Assembly (NCBI RefSeq): GCF_000426305.1
Contig: NZ_AUFC01000002.1
Span: 62,001 to 126,000 of the forward strand
Source of the DNA: Anaerovorax odorimutans DSM 5092
GTDB lineage: Bacteria > Bacillota > Clostridia > Peptostreptococcales > Anaerovoracaceae
Direction: 5' to 3'
Length of the DNA stretch: 64,000 nt
The notes beneath the pieces are model-generated. The model worked only from the letters and a program-made list of their open reading frames with translations. It was not told the DNA's origin and searched no databases. A program made the translations under genes and the position numbers. Positions 35,823 through 44,415 of this stretch are shown here, piece after piece (positions within the stretch are counted from its first letter, which is position 1; the number at the start of each line of letters is the position of its first letter).

Positions 35823-36557
35823 ATGTTAAAAAAACATAGGGGGAGTATCGTTTTCTTGACTGTATCTTTGTTAATAGGTTTTGTTTTAGCAGTACAAATT
35901 AATCAATCTAGTAGTTTACGGGGAGGCTTAGTTTCCCTTGCTAAGATAAAGCCTTATGAAGATGAGCTAAATAAGCTTAAAACTAAAAAAGAAAAGGATA
36001 TAAAAGAGCTGACAGAGTTGGAAAATCAATTGAATGATATAGTTAAGTCAAAATCAGAAGAAGATATTATAATTAAAAATCTTTATTCTGATCTAGAACG
36101 ATATAAGATGGAGGCCGGATTTTACGATGTATGTGGACAAGGTATTATAATTACTATTAAAGATCCATCAGTTACAGATGAATTAGTTACGGATGAATAT
36201 ATGGATGAAGAAAGTAATATTAGTTATCATTACGAATTTTTGATTGATATTGTTAATAAATTAAAAGCTGCAGGTGCAGAAGCAATTTCTATTAATGAAC
36301 ATAGGATAGTGGCAATGACGGAAGTTAGCTTCATAGAAAGGGCTGTTATGATAAATGGAATAGAAACCTTTGCACCTTATAAAATAAAAGTAATTGGAAA
36401 TTCAAATACATTAGAATCAAGACTTACAATAAGTAGAGGTATTATAGAAGATATGAAAAAAGAAGGTCTTATTGTTAATATCGAGAAAAAAGAATATATA
36501 GTAATAGGAAGATATAATAGTTCCCTAAAATATAAGTTTGTAAAACCTTCTGATTGA
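35823..36557 (+). CDS. DUF881-family membrane protein
   Basis: This 244-residue protein has an N-terminal transmembrane helix (about 8-25), a coiled coil of about residues 40-85 rich in Lys/Glu/Leu, and a DUF881 domain with GQGIIITIKDPS, AGAEAISINEHRIV and a SRLTISRGI segment. DUF881 genes normally lie in division-associated clusters, often in tandem; this one is alone. Function is unknown, but the protein is likely outside the membrane with a short cytoplasmic tail. Confidence 0.88.
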   Translation: MLKKHRGSIVFLTVSLLIGFVLAVQINQSSSLRGGLVSLAKIKPYEDELNKLKTKKEKDIKELTELENQLNDIVKSKSEEDIIIKNLYSDLERYKMEAGFYDVCGQGIIITIKDPSVTDELVTDEYMDEESNISYHYEFLIDIVNKLKAAGAEAISINEHRIVAMTEVSFIERAVMINGIETFAPYKIKVIGNSNTLESRLTISRGIIEDMKKEGLIVNIEKKEYIVIGRYNSSLKYKFVKPSD

Positions 36558-36695
36558 TTAACAGATTTATTGATGTTTAGTTTAGCTTTTTAAAATTCTT
36601 AAAGCATAATGTGTGAGATTTTTTTCAGATTATGTTTTCTATTTTTAATTATTTGCTTTTTATACTACAAAATTAAGTAAGGAGGATAAAATCTT

Positions 36696-37388
36696 ATGAA
36701 AACAATTGGCTTGATTGGTGGAATGAGTTGGGAGAGTACGGTCACATATTATAAAATTATAAATAATGTTGTTAAAGAAAAGCTTGGTGGTTTACATTCT
36801 GCAAAAATCTTATTGTACAGTGTAGATTTTCAAGAAATTGAAAAATATCAGTCCGCTGGGCAATGGGAAAAAAGCGGAGATCTTTTGGCTGAAGTATCGG
36901 TAAAACTTGAAAAGGCGGGGGCAGATTTTATTGTTATTTGTACAAATACCATGCATAAAGTTGTTCCTCAAATCAGTGAAAAGATTAGCATCCCAATTAT
37001 TCATATTGCAGAAGCAACAGCAGAAAAATTGAAAGAAAATAATATTAAAACGGTAGCATTATTAGGCACAAAATATACAATGAAACAAGATTTTTATAAA
37101 GAAAAGCTTATTTCTGTGGGTATTGATGTATTGATTCCTGATGAAGATGAGATTGAGCTTGTTAATAATGTTATATATAATGAACTTTGTTTAGGAATAA
37201 TTTCAGAAAAATCTAAAGAAGAATATTTAAAGATTATTACTAGATTATCAAATAAAGGTGCACAAGGTATAATACTAGGCTGTACAGAGATAGGGCTGCT
37301 TATTAAACAAGAATATACAGCTATACCTCTTTTTGATACTACTGAAATTCATGCCGAGAAAGCCGCAATGTATTCCATTAACGAATGA
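36696..37388 (+). CDS. Aspartate/glutamate racemase-family protein
   Basis: This 230-residue cytoplasmic enzyme has the cofactor-independent racemase pattern: N-terminal IGLIGGMSWEST, first catalytic Cys82 in CTNTMHK and second Cys196 in GCTEIGLL. These two Cys are the acid/base pair. The YgeA/RacX-like sequence style suggests a broad-specificity amino acid racemase. AAGGAGG precedes the ATG. A 13-bp stem terminator follows. Confidence 0.9.
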   Translation: MKTIGLIGGMSWESTVTYYKIINNVVKEKLGGLHSAKILLYSVDFQEIEKYQSAGQWEKSGDLLAEVSVKLEKAGADFIVICTNTMHKVVPQISEKISIPIIHIAEATAEKLKENNIKTVALLGTKYTMKQDFYKEKLISVGIDVLIPDEDEIELVNNVIYNELCLGIISEKSKEEYLKIITRLSNKGAQGIILGCTEIGLLIKQEYTAIPLFDTTEIHAEKAAMYSINE

Positions 37389-37513
37389 TATTATATAACT
37401 TTAAATCACAATTTGTTGTTATTTATAATAGAGTAGAATAATCTATATCAATGGTAGTAGATGATTTAAGAGAAATAAACGAATTAGATACTTAATAAAA
37501 TTAATAACTTTTT

Positions 37514-37550
37514 AAAAGCTTTTTATGAAAATTTATAAAAAGCTTTTTTA
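37514..37550 (+). terminator. Terminator after the racemase gene
   Basis: Arms AAAAGCTTTTTAT (37514-37526) and its complement (37535-37547) match perfectly over 13 bp; a T run follows. Confidence 0.85.
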
Positions 37551-37861
37551 GTAAGGAGATTTAAAACCACCTTAAAAAAATATATATATGATTTTTTTAT
37601 ATATTTACTATTAGTAAATTTTTTTTCTTTTTACATGATTAGTAACTATTTTTAGCTTAACATACAAAAATAGTTAGCAATTATTTTTGGTATTAATAGA
37701 GAAATAAATGATTTTATAATGACTGATTTGATTTAAACAGTTATATATAATAATCTTAAGATTGTATTTGGTTTAATTGAATATGTCGATATTAAGGAGT
37801 ATAATATTTTATCATATAGAAGTTCAAAGTTATTTTGTTTTTAATAAAAGGGGATGGTAGT
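37551..37861. other. AT-rich spacer with an inverted repeat before the Hint gene
   Basis: An inverted repeat TAACTATTTTT (37643-37653) / AAAAATAGTTA (37666-37676) is perfect with a 12-base loop but has no T run. It may be a regulatory element for the downstream pair. Otherwise nothing is supported. Confidence 0.4.
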
Positions 37862-39460
37862 ATGAAAAAGAATAATTTATTTGAACAAGCTTCAAAAATT
37901 CGTAAAGATGAAGATATGGTAAAGTTAGATTTTACAAATCCTGCACACCGGGAATTTTTTTTGCAGGAATTAGGAGGAGAAGAGAATTTTCAAAGTCAAT
38001 TTCCTAAGCTGTATCAGCATTATTCTGCGGAAGTAAATGGATTGAATAAAAAGGTTACTGTTGGTGAACCAGATGTTTTTCAGGATGCTGTTGATATTAC
38101 ATATGGTTTTTATGATCAGAAAAAGAAAGCAGTTATATGTAAAGGAGTCACATCGATAAAGAGAAATGCGCAGCATATATGTCAGCGTATTCATGTCTAT
38201 GACATGTCAGGAAATATAATAGTTGAAACTGGCCAAGTGGTTCCATCTACACACCATGCGGAGATGATGCTGGATTATCCATGTACTTTGACGGAAAGGC
38301 AGAAAAAAGAAGGAATAGTATTTGACTATTTTTCATTATGGTATGATGAAGAAGAGAAACACTTGAATTCGGCGCTTTACAGCTCTATGGATGAACTTTC
38401 TTGGCAGACAAACAGTTATATAGATAAAGTTACAATAAATAATCCTAAGCATATTAAGACAACTCCAGATTCTATGATTATCGTTTGTTATGATCGCTCA
38501 TCAGCATCAGGAGAAACAGTGGACTATGACTGCTATAAGGAGGCATTTGATGAAAAAACACATCAACAGCTTCTTTATTTGGATGTGGGAGCAGATGTTG
38601 ATTTAAACAGTCAAGCAGGTACTTTCAGCACCATTAATTTAAGTCGCTTTTTACTTAAATTAGATTGTCAGAGCGGGATTGCTGAATATAAAAAAGAAGG
38701 TCGAACTCAAGAAATTATGAACAAATTTAAAGCCACTGAAAAGGGATTTTCCTTTGCATTAGATAATGATTGGCTTGGTACTGTTCCTGCGGCAAGACTT
38801 CCAATGAGAGAGCCTGTGGACTTTTTACTTCGATTAGAATTTTTAACAGATAATTATCAAAAAAAAGGTCGTTTAATAATAGATAGTCATACAAATCCTG
38901 ATACAACAGGAGATTATGTTATTCCTATTTCCAAACTTCAATTGCTTTGGGGCTGTGTTGCTGCTGATACAAAAATTTTAATGGCTGATGGGACAGAACG
39001 ATTAGTTAAGGATATTAAAATTGGTGATGAAATTTTAATGCAGCATAATGATATAGGAGTAATCAAAGACACTCTGATTGGAAGGGAAGAAAAGCCATTG
39101 ATTTGTATTGAGACTGTTTCAGGGAAAAAACTGTCATGCACTGAGGATCATCCTGTTTTAAGCCAGCGTGGCTATGTACAGGCGAAAGGCTTGACGGGAG
39201 AAGATAAAGTCATGGATTATAATAAAGGACTTGTTTCCATAGGGTCAATCTATCCAATTATAAATAATGAAGTATACAGTCTTTTTGTGGAATCTCGCAG
39301 TGAAAATACAGAGTGCAGTGTTATTTGCAATGGTATTGTGACAGGGGATTTTGAAAAGCAAAATGAAATTGTAAGAAGATCCATGAATAAAGAAAAAAAT
39401 AAAAATGCAAATCAGATTAATGGGGAAATAAAAAAATTGAAAGTATTTTTTGAGGGGTAG
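37862..39460 (+). CDS. Protein with C-terminal Hint (hedgehog/intein-like) domain
   Basis: This 532-residue protein has no signal peptide. The start ATG 37862 follows AGGGG. Residues 1-360 are a uniform region I do not recognise, with tryptophan- and aspartate-rich beta-like sequence. At Cys365 a Hint domain begins: CVAADTKILMADGTERLVKD, then GDEILM, the block-B motif CTEDHPVL (His430) and a C-terminal NGIVTGDF (about 490). The Cys and block-B His are the self-cleavage residues of inteins. The usual terminal His-Asn is replaced by Gly-Asp, so protein splicing is unlikely and N-terminal cleavage or thioester transfer is more plausible. The stop is four bases before the next start, indicating co-translation with the LamG protein. 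Confidence 0.75.
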   Translation: MKKNNLFEQASKIRKDEDMVKLDFTNPAHREFFLQELGGEENFQSQFPKLYQHYSAEVNGLNKKVTVGEPDVFQDAVDITYGFYDQKKKAVICKGVTSIKRNAQHICQRIHVYDMSGNIIVETGQVVPSTHHAEMMLDYPCTLTERQKKEGIVFDYFSLWYDEEEKHLNSALYSSMDELSWQTNSYIDKVTINNPKHIKTTPDSMIIVCYDRSSASGETVDYDCYKEAFDEKTHQQLLYLDVGADVDLNSQAGTFSTINLSRFLLKLDCQSGIAEYKKEGRTQEIMNKFKATEKGFSFALDNDWLGTVPAARLPMREPVDFLLRLEFLTDNYQKKGRLIIDSHTNPDTTGDYVIPISKLQLLWGCVAADTKILMADGTERLVKDIKIGDEILMQHNDIGVIKDTLIGREEKPLICIETVSGKKLSCTEDHPVLSQRGYVQAKGLTGEDKVMDYNKGLVSIGSIYPIINNEVYSLFVESRSENTECSVICNGIVTGDFEKQNEIVRRSMNKEKNKNANQINGEIKKLKVFFEG

Positions 39461-39464
39461 TCAA

Positions 39465-42400
39465 ATGAATCATTATGCGTATTATGCTTTGAAAGCTGAA
39501 AGTGGGGATTATGCAAGCACTAAAGCTATTGCAGGTTGTTCCTTTTGCGGAGGAACAAAGCTGACTTTCAGTTTTGATGTATATTGGGATAAAGGTATGC
39601 ATGGTATATTGTTCAAGCAGGAAAATAGTGCAGTATGCCAAATTTCTGATGAAACTTTAAGCTGGAAAGCAGGGACAATATTACTTGCCAATGACCCACT
39701 TTCTTCACCATTAATACTTGGAGGATGGAATCATATAGATATAGCTTATGAAGATAAACAAGTCTGCTTATATTTAAATGCTATTCAAGTTGATAAAATT
39801 GAATTAAAGTCTTCACCGGTTTACAGTGAATCACCATACGAATTCTTAACAGGATATAACGGATATCTAAGGAATGTTCGTTTAGCAGACTATGCACTGA
39901 CACAGGCAGAAATTTGCAATAATCTTTTTAAAAATGTAATTAATAAAGAACATCTATTACTGTATATTCCCTTTGACAAGCAAGAGGTAAAAGATGAGGG
40001 AAAGTTTGAACAGACAGTTATATGCAAAGGGCAATGCTGCTGTATTACATTAATAAAAGCACTTCAATTCAGACAGGGAGGAGTTGCATATTTAGAGGAT
40101 GTATCTGTAAATCCCGGTTGTGAAAATGTACCGAAGTTCACAATAGCTATAAGAATTTTTGCAGAGCCTGTAGGAGAAGATAATACTATTTTGTTTCAAA
40201 ACAAAGGAACGGAAGATTCTTTGGAAGTACATTTAAAGGAAAAACAAACTAAGCTTTCGGTTAAAATAAAAGATGAAGAAATTTTATTTTCTAATACCGC
40301 AATTCCTTATTATGAATGGACAACAATTTTTATAACTGTGGAAGAAACGAATATTAAGTGTTATATAAATGGTGTTAAGTCAGATGAAAAAGTACTAAAA
40401 GAAAAATATGAGAGAACTTCTGCATCTCGGATTATTTTAGGTTCACAAGATGATGAAAATATACATGGCTTTATTGGTGCTGTGGATTATATTGGTCTTT
40501 ATAAAAAAGTTCTCTCTGATGAAGAAATTTTAGATGCTTATAAAGTTGAACCTTACGTATTTGATAATGACATTGCTATGCTGTTTCTTTGTCATGGAGA
40601 AGAATTTAAAAACTATATAGGAAGCGGAAGCCTGCTGCTTGGGAAAAATGCTTCATTGGAAATTTTAGAAGGAACAGTTTATGAATCAGAGATCCCTGAA
40701 TTACAAGTAAGAACAAATAATAAATTTTCGGGTAATGATTTTGAAAAATGGCAGGCAGACTTTTTAAGTGATGTATGCTGTCAATATATGTCTGCTTCAT
40801 CCGGCTTTACATTTTCAGAAGATAATAATGGTTGTGTTAAACAATATTTACTTGATAGCATTGGTGATTCTGCGGCTGCACAAGAATTGATTATTGATTT
40901 TAGCATATTTACAGCTATAGAAATCATTAATTTTATAAAAATAATCGGATTAAAAAAACTGCTGTTGGATGTAATGATAAAAACTATGCTTAAAGGGGCT
41001 ACGGCAAGTGTTATTGCAGCAAATATAGAAAAAATAATAGAGTTTCAAATAGGTCTAGGAATTGCTGCTGCTGCTGTTTTTGTAGCAGATGTTGCTGTTA
41101 AGGCAAAGAGTAAAACAAAAAAGCCTGATAATCCTCCTTGGCAGCCGCCAGACCCTGATCCTAAGCGAGGTTACAGCGTAGAAGTAAAAAACATTCAATT
41201 TTGTAATGGAGATAAGGGATCAATACCACTTCGTATTGATTATAATAATAAACAAACTCTTCCTGAATGGACTAATGCATTAAGTACAGAGAGTGTTTGT
41301 GCATATATTTCCAAAAATCAGCAGCCTAAAATTAAAGTTACTTTTTCGTATATTCCTGCAAAAGATCAAGAGCCTGTAAATTTATCTATTGGGGCAAAAG
41401 GAACGTTACTTGGAGATTTTATTTCTTCTCCTGTTCTATGTAGTGTGAAAAAAGATTATGAAGCTGAAATAATATTGTCAAGTAATAAACTTAATACTGC
41501 TGATGGAGGAAAACATACAGAAAACCTAAGATGGTATTGCAAGAGCTCGGTTAAAGAAAATTTTTTACGAGTTACCAATAACAAAATTCATATAATTTGT
41601 AATACTCCCACGGGAGTATGGTCTTTAACTAATGAAAAAGAGTATCCTATGATTCCTCTTTTGAACATCTTTGCATCTGTAGCTGAGTCTTATAAAGATC
41701 CGATAAAAACAGCTGATCAGGCAATTTGTGCATGTGGGAATTGGCTGAGTACACAAAAAAAATATCATCTTGATAAAGATAACAAATACAGCAGGTTGGA
41801 AATGCACGGATTGGAATTTTGTGCAGAAAAATTTTATGATACACTAAGCAGTAATTCATTGACAGCCGGTTCTCTTGATTTCTCAGTATTTACAGCAAAT
41901 CTTTTAGCTATGGAAGGATTTAACGTTTCTATTTATGAAATACATGGAATGGAAAAAGTAAAAAGGGGAAGTGATAAAAAACTTATTTCGTATTCCACTG
42001 GATTGAAAATGAATTCGGTAACTGCTTTTAATGTTTCTTTTGATGAAATCATGAAAAGACATTATGTATTAGTTATTTCTGATAACAAACAAAAATGGCT
42101 GTATGATGTGGTTTTAAAAAGTAAAAAAGACAGTGTACCTTGGTTCAAATTATCTTGGAATGATTATAGAAACAAGGCTATATTGTATACTTCATATGTT
42201 GAGAGTCCTTTTATTATAAATGCATGGAAAGAGATTGATGAGTTACCCGTCAGCCAGTCAAATTCAGAATTGAGCATCACTTATGATCCAAAAGAAAAAA
42301 TTTTTAGTAAAAGTGAGAGATTGTCTTTTAAAGATTCTATTAAAAATAAATATTCTTTCCCTAAAAATGAAGCCTGCTGTCACAGAATAAGCTATATTGT

Positions 42401-43106
42401 TTTAGAAGATATTTTAATTCAGACTTTTAATTCATTAAAAAATGGTACAATTGAAAAAGAAGTAAAGGATGATATTATAAATTACTTTGCTACTCTTTTT
42501 TATAATGATACTGAGCCGGATCAAGAAACAGAGCCTGATAAATATCAAAATTATGTAGAAATGAAAGAATATATTGGGGAATTGCTAGAGGTTGATAAAA
42601 GTTCCTTTAAAAATAAAGAAATAAACACGGATATTGGTGAATTCTTGGATAATTTATTATGTTGCTTAAACAGTAGTGATTATAATTTACGTAAAGGTTA
42701 TGCTTCCTGGAATTCCTCAATTGGAGATAATTATGATCCGGAAGCATGGAAATTTATAAAAGAAAATGATGGAAAATTCTATTGTGTATTTGATCAAAAC
42801 GGTAAGGTTAATGAGGAAAATCCAAGAGAAGAATATACTGAAGAAGGAGTTTATATTATAAATGAAGTGGATAATAGATCAATTGGTTTTTTGCGTGATT
42901 TAGAGGCTTATCTTAATTGCGACTTTTTTGGCTTTAGCTACGGTTCATATGTACCTCCCGGTTCTGAGGATGAAATTTATCCTATTCTCTATAGCTCTAA
43001 CAATGAATTTTTACTTAAAGATACTGTAGATAGAATTATAGAGGGTATATCATATTTTTGTTATAATTATGTAACAAATAGTTGGGATAATGTGTTTATA
43101 AGTTAA
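39465..43106 (+). CDS. Giant LamG-like multidomain protein (1213 aa)
   Basis: This protein lies in one transcription unit with the Hint protein (GAGGGG at 39452). Two concanavalin A/LamG-type domains are readable: about residues 15-165 (WNHIDIAYEDKQVCLYLNAI) and about 205-370 (EWTTIFITVEETNIKCYING). Residues about 470-550 are hydrophobic/amphipathic (IGLGIAAAAVFVADVAVKA), then a Pro-rich hinge (PPWQPPDPDPKRG). At about 800-885 the sequence GSLDFSVFTANLLAMEGF plus HYVLVISDNKQKWLYDVV resembles a transglutaminase-like fold with Ser in place of the catalytic Cys. The N-terminus has no signal peptide. I know no characterised homologue; glycan or protein binding with membrane insertion is only a guess. 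Confidence 0.7.
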   Translation: MNHYAYYALKAESGDYASTKAIAGCSFCGGTKLTFSFDVYWDKGMHGILFKQENSAVCQISDETLSWKAGTILLANDPLSSPLILGGWNHIDIAYEDKQVCLYLNAIQVDKIELKSSPVYSESPYEFLTGYNGYLRNVRLADYALTQAEICNNLFKNVINKEHLLLYIPFDKQEVKDEGKFEQTVICKGQCCCITLIKALQFRQGGVAYLEDVSVNPGCENVPKFTIAIRIFAEPVGEDNTILFQNKGTEDSLEVHLKEKQTKLSVKIKDEEILFSNTAIPYYEWTTIFITVEETNIKCYINGVKSDEKVLKEKYERTSASRIILGSQDDENIHGFIGAVDYIGLYKKVLSDEEILDAYKVEPYVFDNDIAMLFLCHGEEFKNYIGSGSLLLGKNASLEILEGTVYESEIPELQVRTNNKFSGNDFEKWQADFLSDVCCQYMSASSGFTFSEDNNGCVKQYLLDSIGDSAAAQELIIDFSIFTAIEIINFIKIIGLKKLLLDVMIKTMLKGATASVIAANIEKIIEFQIGLGIAAAAVFVADVAVKAKSKTKKPDNPPWQPPDPDPKRGYSVEVKNIQFCNGDKGSIPLRIDYNNKQTLPEWTNALSTESVCAYISKNQQPKIKVTFSYIPAKDQEPVNLSIGAKGTLLGDFISSPVLCSVKKDYEAEIILSSNKLNTADGGKHTENLRWYCKSSVKENFLRVTNNKIHIICNTPTGVWSLTNEKEYPMIPLLNIFASVAESYKDPIKTADQAICACGNWLSTQKKYHLDKDNKYSRLEMHGLEFCAEKFYDTLSSNSLTAGSLDFSVFTANLLAMEGFNVSIYEIHGMEKVKRGSDKKLISYSTGLKMNSVTAFNVSFDEIMKRHYVLVISDNKQKWLYDVVLKSKKDSVPWFKLSWNDYRNKAILYTSYVESPFIINAWKEIDELPVSQSNSELSITYDPKEKIFSKSERLSFKDSIKNKYSFPKNEACCHRISYIVLEDILIQTFNSLKNGTIEKEVKDDIINYFATLFYNDTEPDQETEPDKYQNYVEMKEYIGELLEVDKSSFKNKEINTDIGEFLDNLLCCLNSSDYNLRKGYASWNSSIGDNYDPEAWKFIKENDGKFYCVFDQNGKVNEENPREEYTEEGVYIINEVDNRSIGFLRDLEAYLNCDFFGFSYGSYVPPGSEDEIYPILYSSNNEFLLKDTVDRIIEGISYFCYNYVTNSWDNVFIS

Positions 43107-43249
43107 TTACTGGGTATATAAAATAATAATGTTTTACAAAATATTCTAATTGTCGAAAAGAGATTATTTTAACAATGAAGTAAACTCTTGATATTTAATG
43201 AAATAAGGGTATTTGTTAAGCAAAATTTGGAAAAGAAAGGACGATAATT

Positions 43250-43675
43250 ATGCTCTGGAAAGACAAATACGAGCTGGGAGTTTTATTAATAGACACACAA
43301 CATAAAGAATTGTTTAAGCGTGTTGAAGCATTTCTTCAAACACTACGCTCCTCGGCTTCTTGGGATGAAAAAGTACAAAAAGTCAATGAAACCCTTGAAT
43401 TTATGAAAAGTTATGTTGTAGAACACTTTCATGATGAAGAGGTATACCAAAAAAGTATCGGTTATCCGAATTATGAAGAACATAAAAAGATACATAAGGA
43501 AATGGTTGACTATGTATTACAAGTTTCAGATGAATATGAACGCAGTGGTTTTAATGAACAATTGATGCAGCAGTTTGCTGGTAAATTACTTGCATGGCTT
43601 ATTAACCATGTTGCTTCAGAAGATCAGCGCATAGCTTCCTATGCCATAGAAAAGGGGGTGGCTGGAGATGAGTAA
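43250..43675 (+). CDS. Bacteriohemerythrin
   Basis: This 141-residue four-helix protein binds O2 with a di-iron site. All seven ligands are in place: His18, His59, Glu63, His78, His82, His120 and Asp125. Such proteins deliver or scavenge oxygen in anaerobes. AAAGGACG precedes the ATG. It overlaps the CheX-like gene by 8 bases, showing translational coupling. Confidence 0.93.
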   Translation: MLWKDKYELGVLLIDTQHKELFKRVEAFLQTLRSSASWDEKVQKVNETLEFMKSYVVEHFHDEEVYQKSIGYPNYEEHKKIHKEMVDYVLQVSDEYERSGFNEQLMQQFAGKLLAWLINHVASEDQRIASYAIEKGVAGDE

Positions 43676-44120
43676 TGAAGGTTTTTATGGTTCCTTTTTA
43701 GAAGCTACTCGTAATGTATTTCAATTAATGCTTGATCTTTCAGATATATCTGACTGTCCGGCAGAATCTTTTTCTTGTGATGAAGAGCTAGACATTTCTA
43801 TAGGTGTAATAGGAGATCTTAAAGGAGAAGTAATTTATAGATTTCCTCATGAGACATCGCTGCATATGGTAAATATTATGAGTGGAATGGAAGTTGATTC
43901 TGTTGATGAGTTTGTAACTTCAGCCATTTCAGAAATTGCAAATATTATAAGTGGAAATGTTCTTACTATTCTTGCCGAAAAGGATTATAAATGCGATATA
44001 TTACCTCCTGTAAAGTATGAAGCTGATGACAGCAAAGAATATGCTATGCGTGAAGCTTATTGTATCTCCACATCTGTGGGAAATGTTTGTTTGGATGTAA
44101 GATTAAATAATGTTTCATAG
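43668..44120 (+). CDS. CheX-like chemotaxis phosphatase-domain protein
   Basis: This 150-residue protein has the CheC/CheX signature ExxN..GN in SAISEIANIISGNVLTIL (about residues 85-102), and a repeating alpha/beta fold of the CheX type. CheX dephosphorylates CheY. It starts inside the hemerythrin gene (8-bp overlap, ATG 43668), so the two are made together. An oxygen-responsive chemotaxis role is a reasonable inference but not proven. Confidence 0.85.
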   Translation: MSNEGFYGSFLEATRNVFQLMLDLSDISDCPAESFSCDEELDISIGVIGDLKGEVIYRFPHETSLHMVNIMSGMEVDSVDEFVTSAISEIANIISGNVLTILAEKDYKCDILPPVKYEADDSKEYAMREAYCISTSVGNVCLDVRLNNVS

Positions 44121-44142
44121 TTACTTAAAAAAAGATTATTAT

Positions 44143-44187
44143 AAAAATAAAAGCATTGAGTTAAAAAATCTCAATGCTTTTATTTTT
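44143..44187. terminator. Bidirectional-looking terminator after the CheX-like gene
   Basis: Arms of 18 bp at 44143-44160 and 44170-44187 (stem AAAAGCATTGAG) pair exactly, with poly-A before and poly-T after. Confidence 0.9.
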
Positions 44188-44415
44188 GTAGATTAAATAA
44201 GAGTAAAATAATTGAGTAAGAATAATTTTTTACTATTTCTAAAAAAATAGTATTGCAAACTAGATATGAAAGGTTTATATTTAAAAAAACTTTAAATTCA
44301 GAATAATTAGTTAAAAAATCAATTGTTTAAAATAAGAAACTTAATTCAAATAGTAAAATTTAGGTAAACATTAATGAAAATATCCTATAGATAGTTATGA
44401 AATGGAGGAACCTTT
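44188..44415. other. Spacer before the sigma-54 activator
   Basis: A short inverted repeat ACTATTT/AAATAGT occurs near 44232-44252. No -24/-12 element or palindrome of the 48904 type was found, so the activator is probably expressed constitutively or by sigma-A. Confidence 0.35.

Noticed and set aside
44232-44252. ACTATTT/AAATAGT inverted repeat as an activator binding site
   Set aside because: It does not resemble the palindromes at 48904 or 48957 and AT-rich chance pairing is likely.
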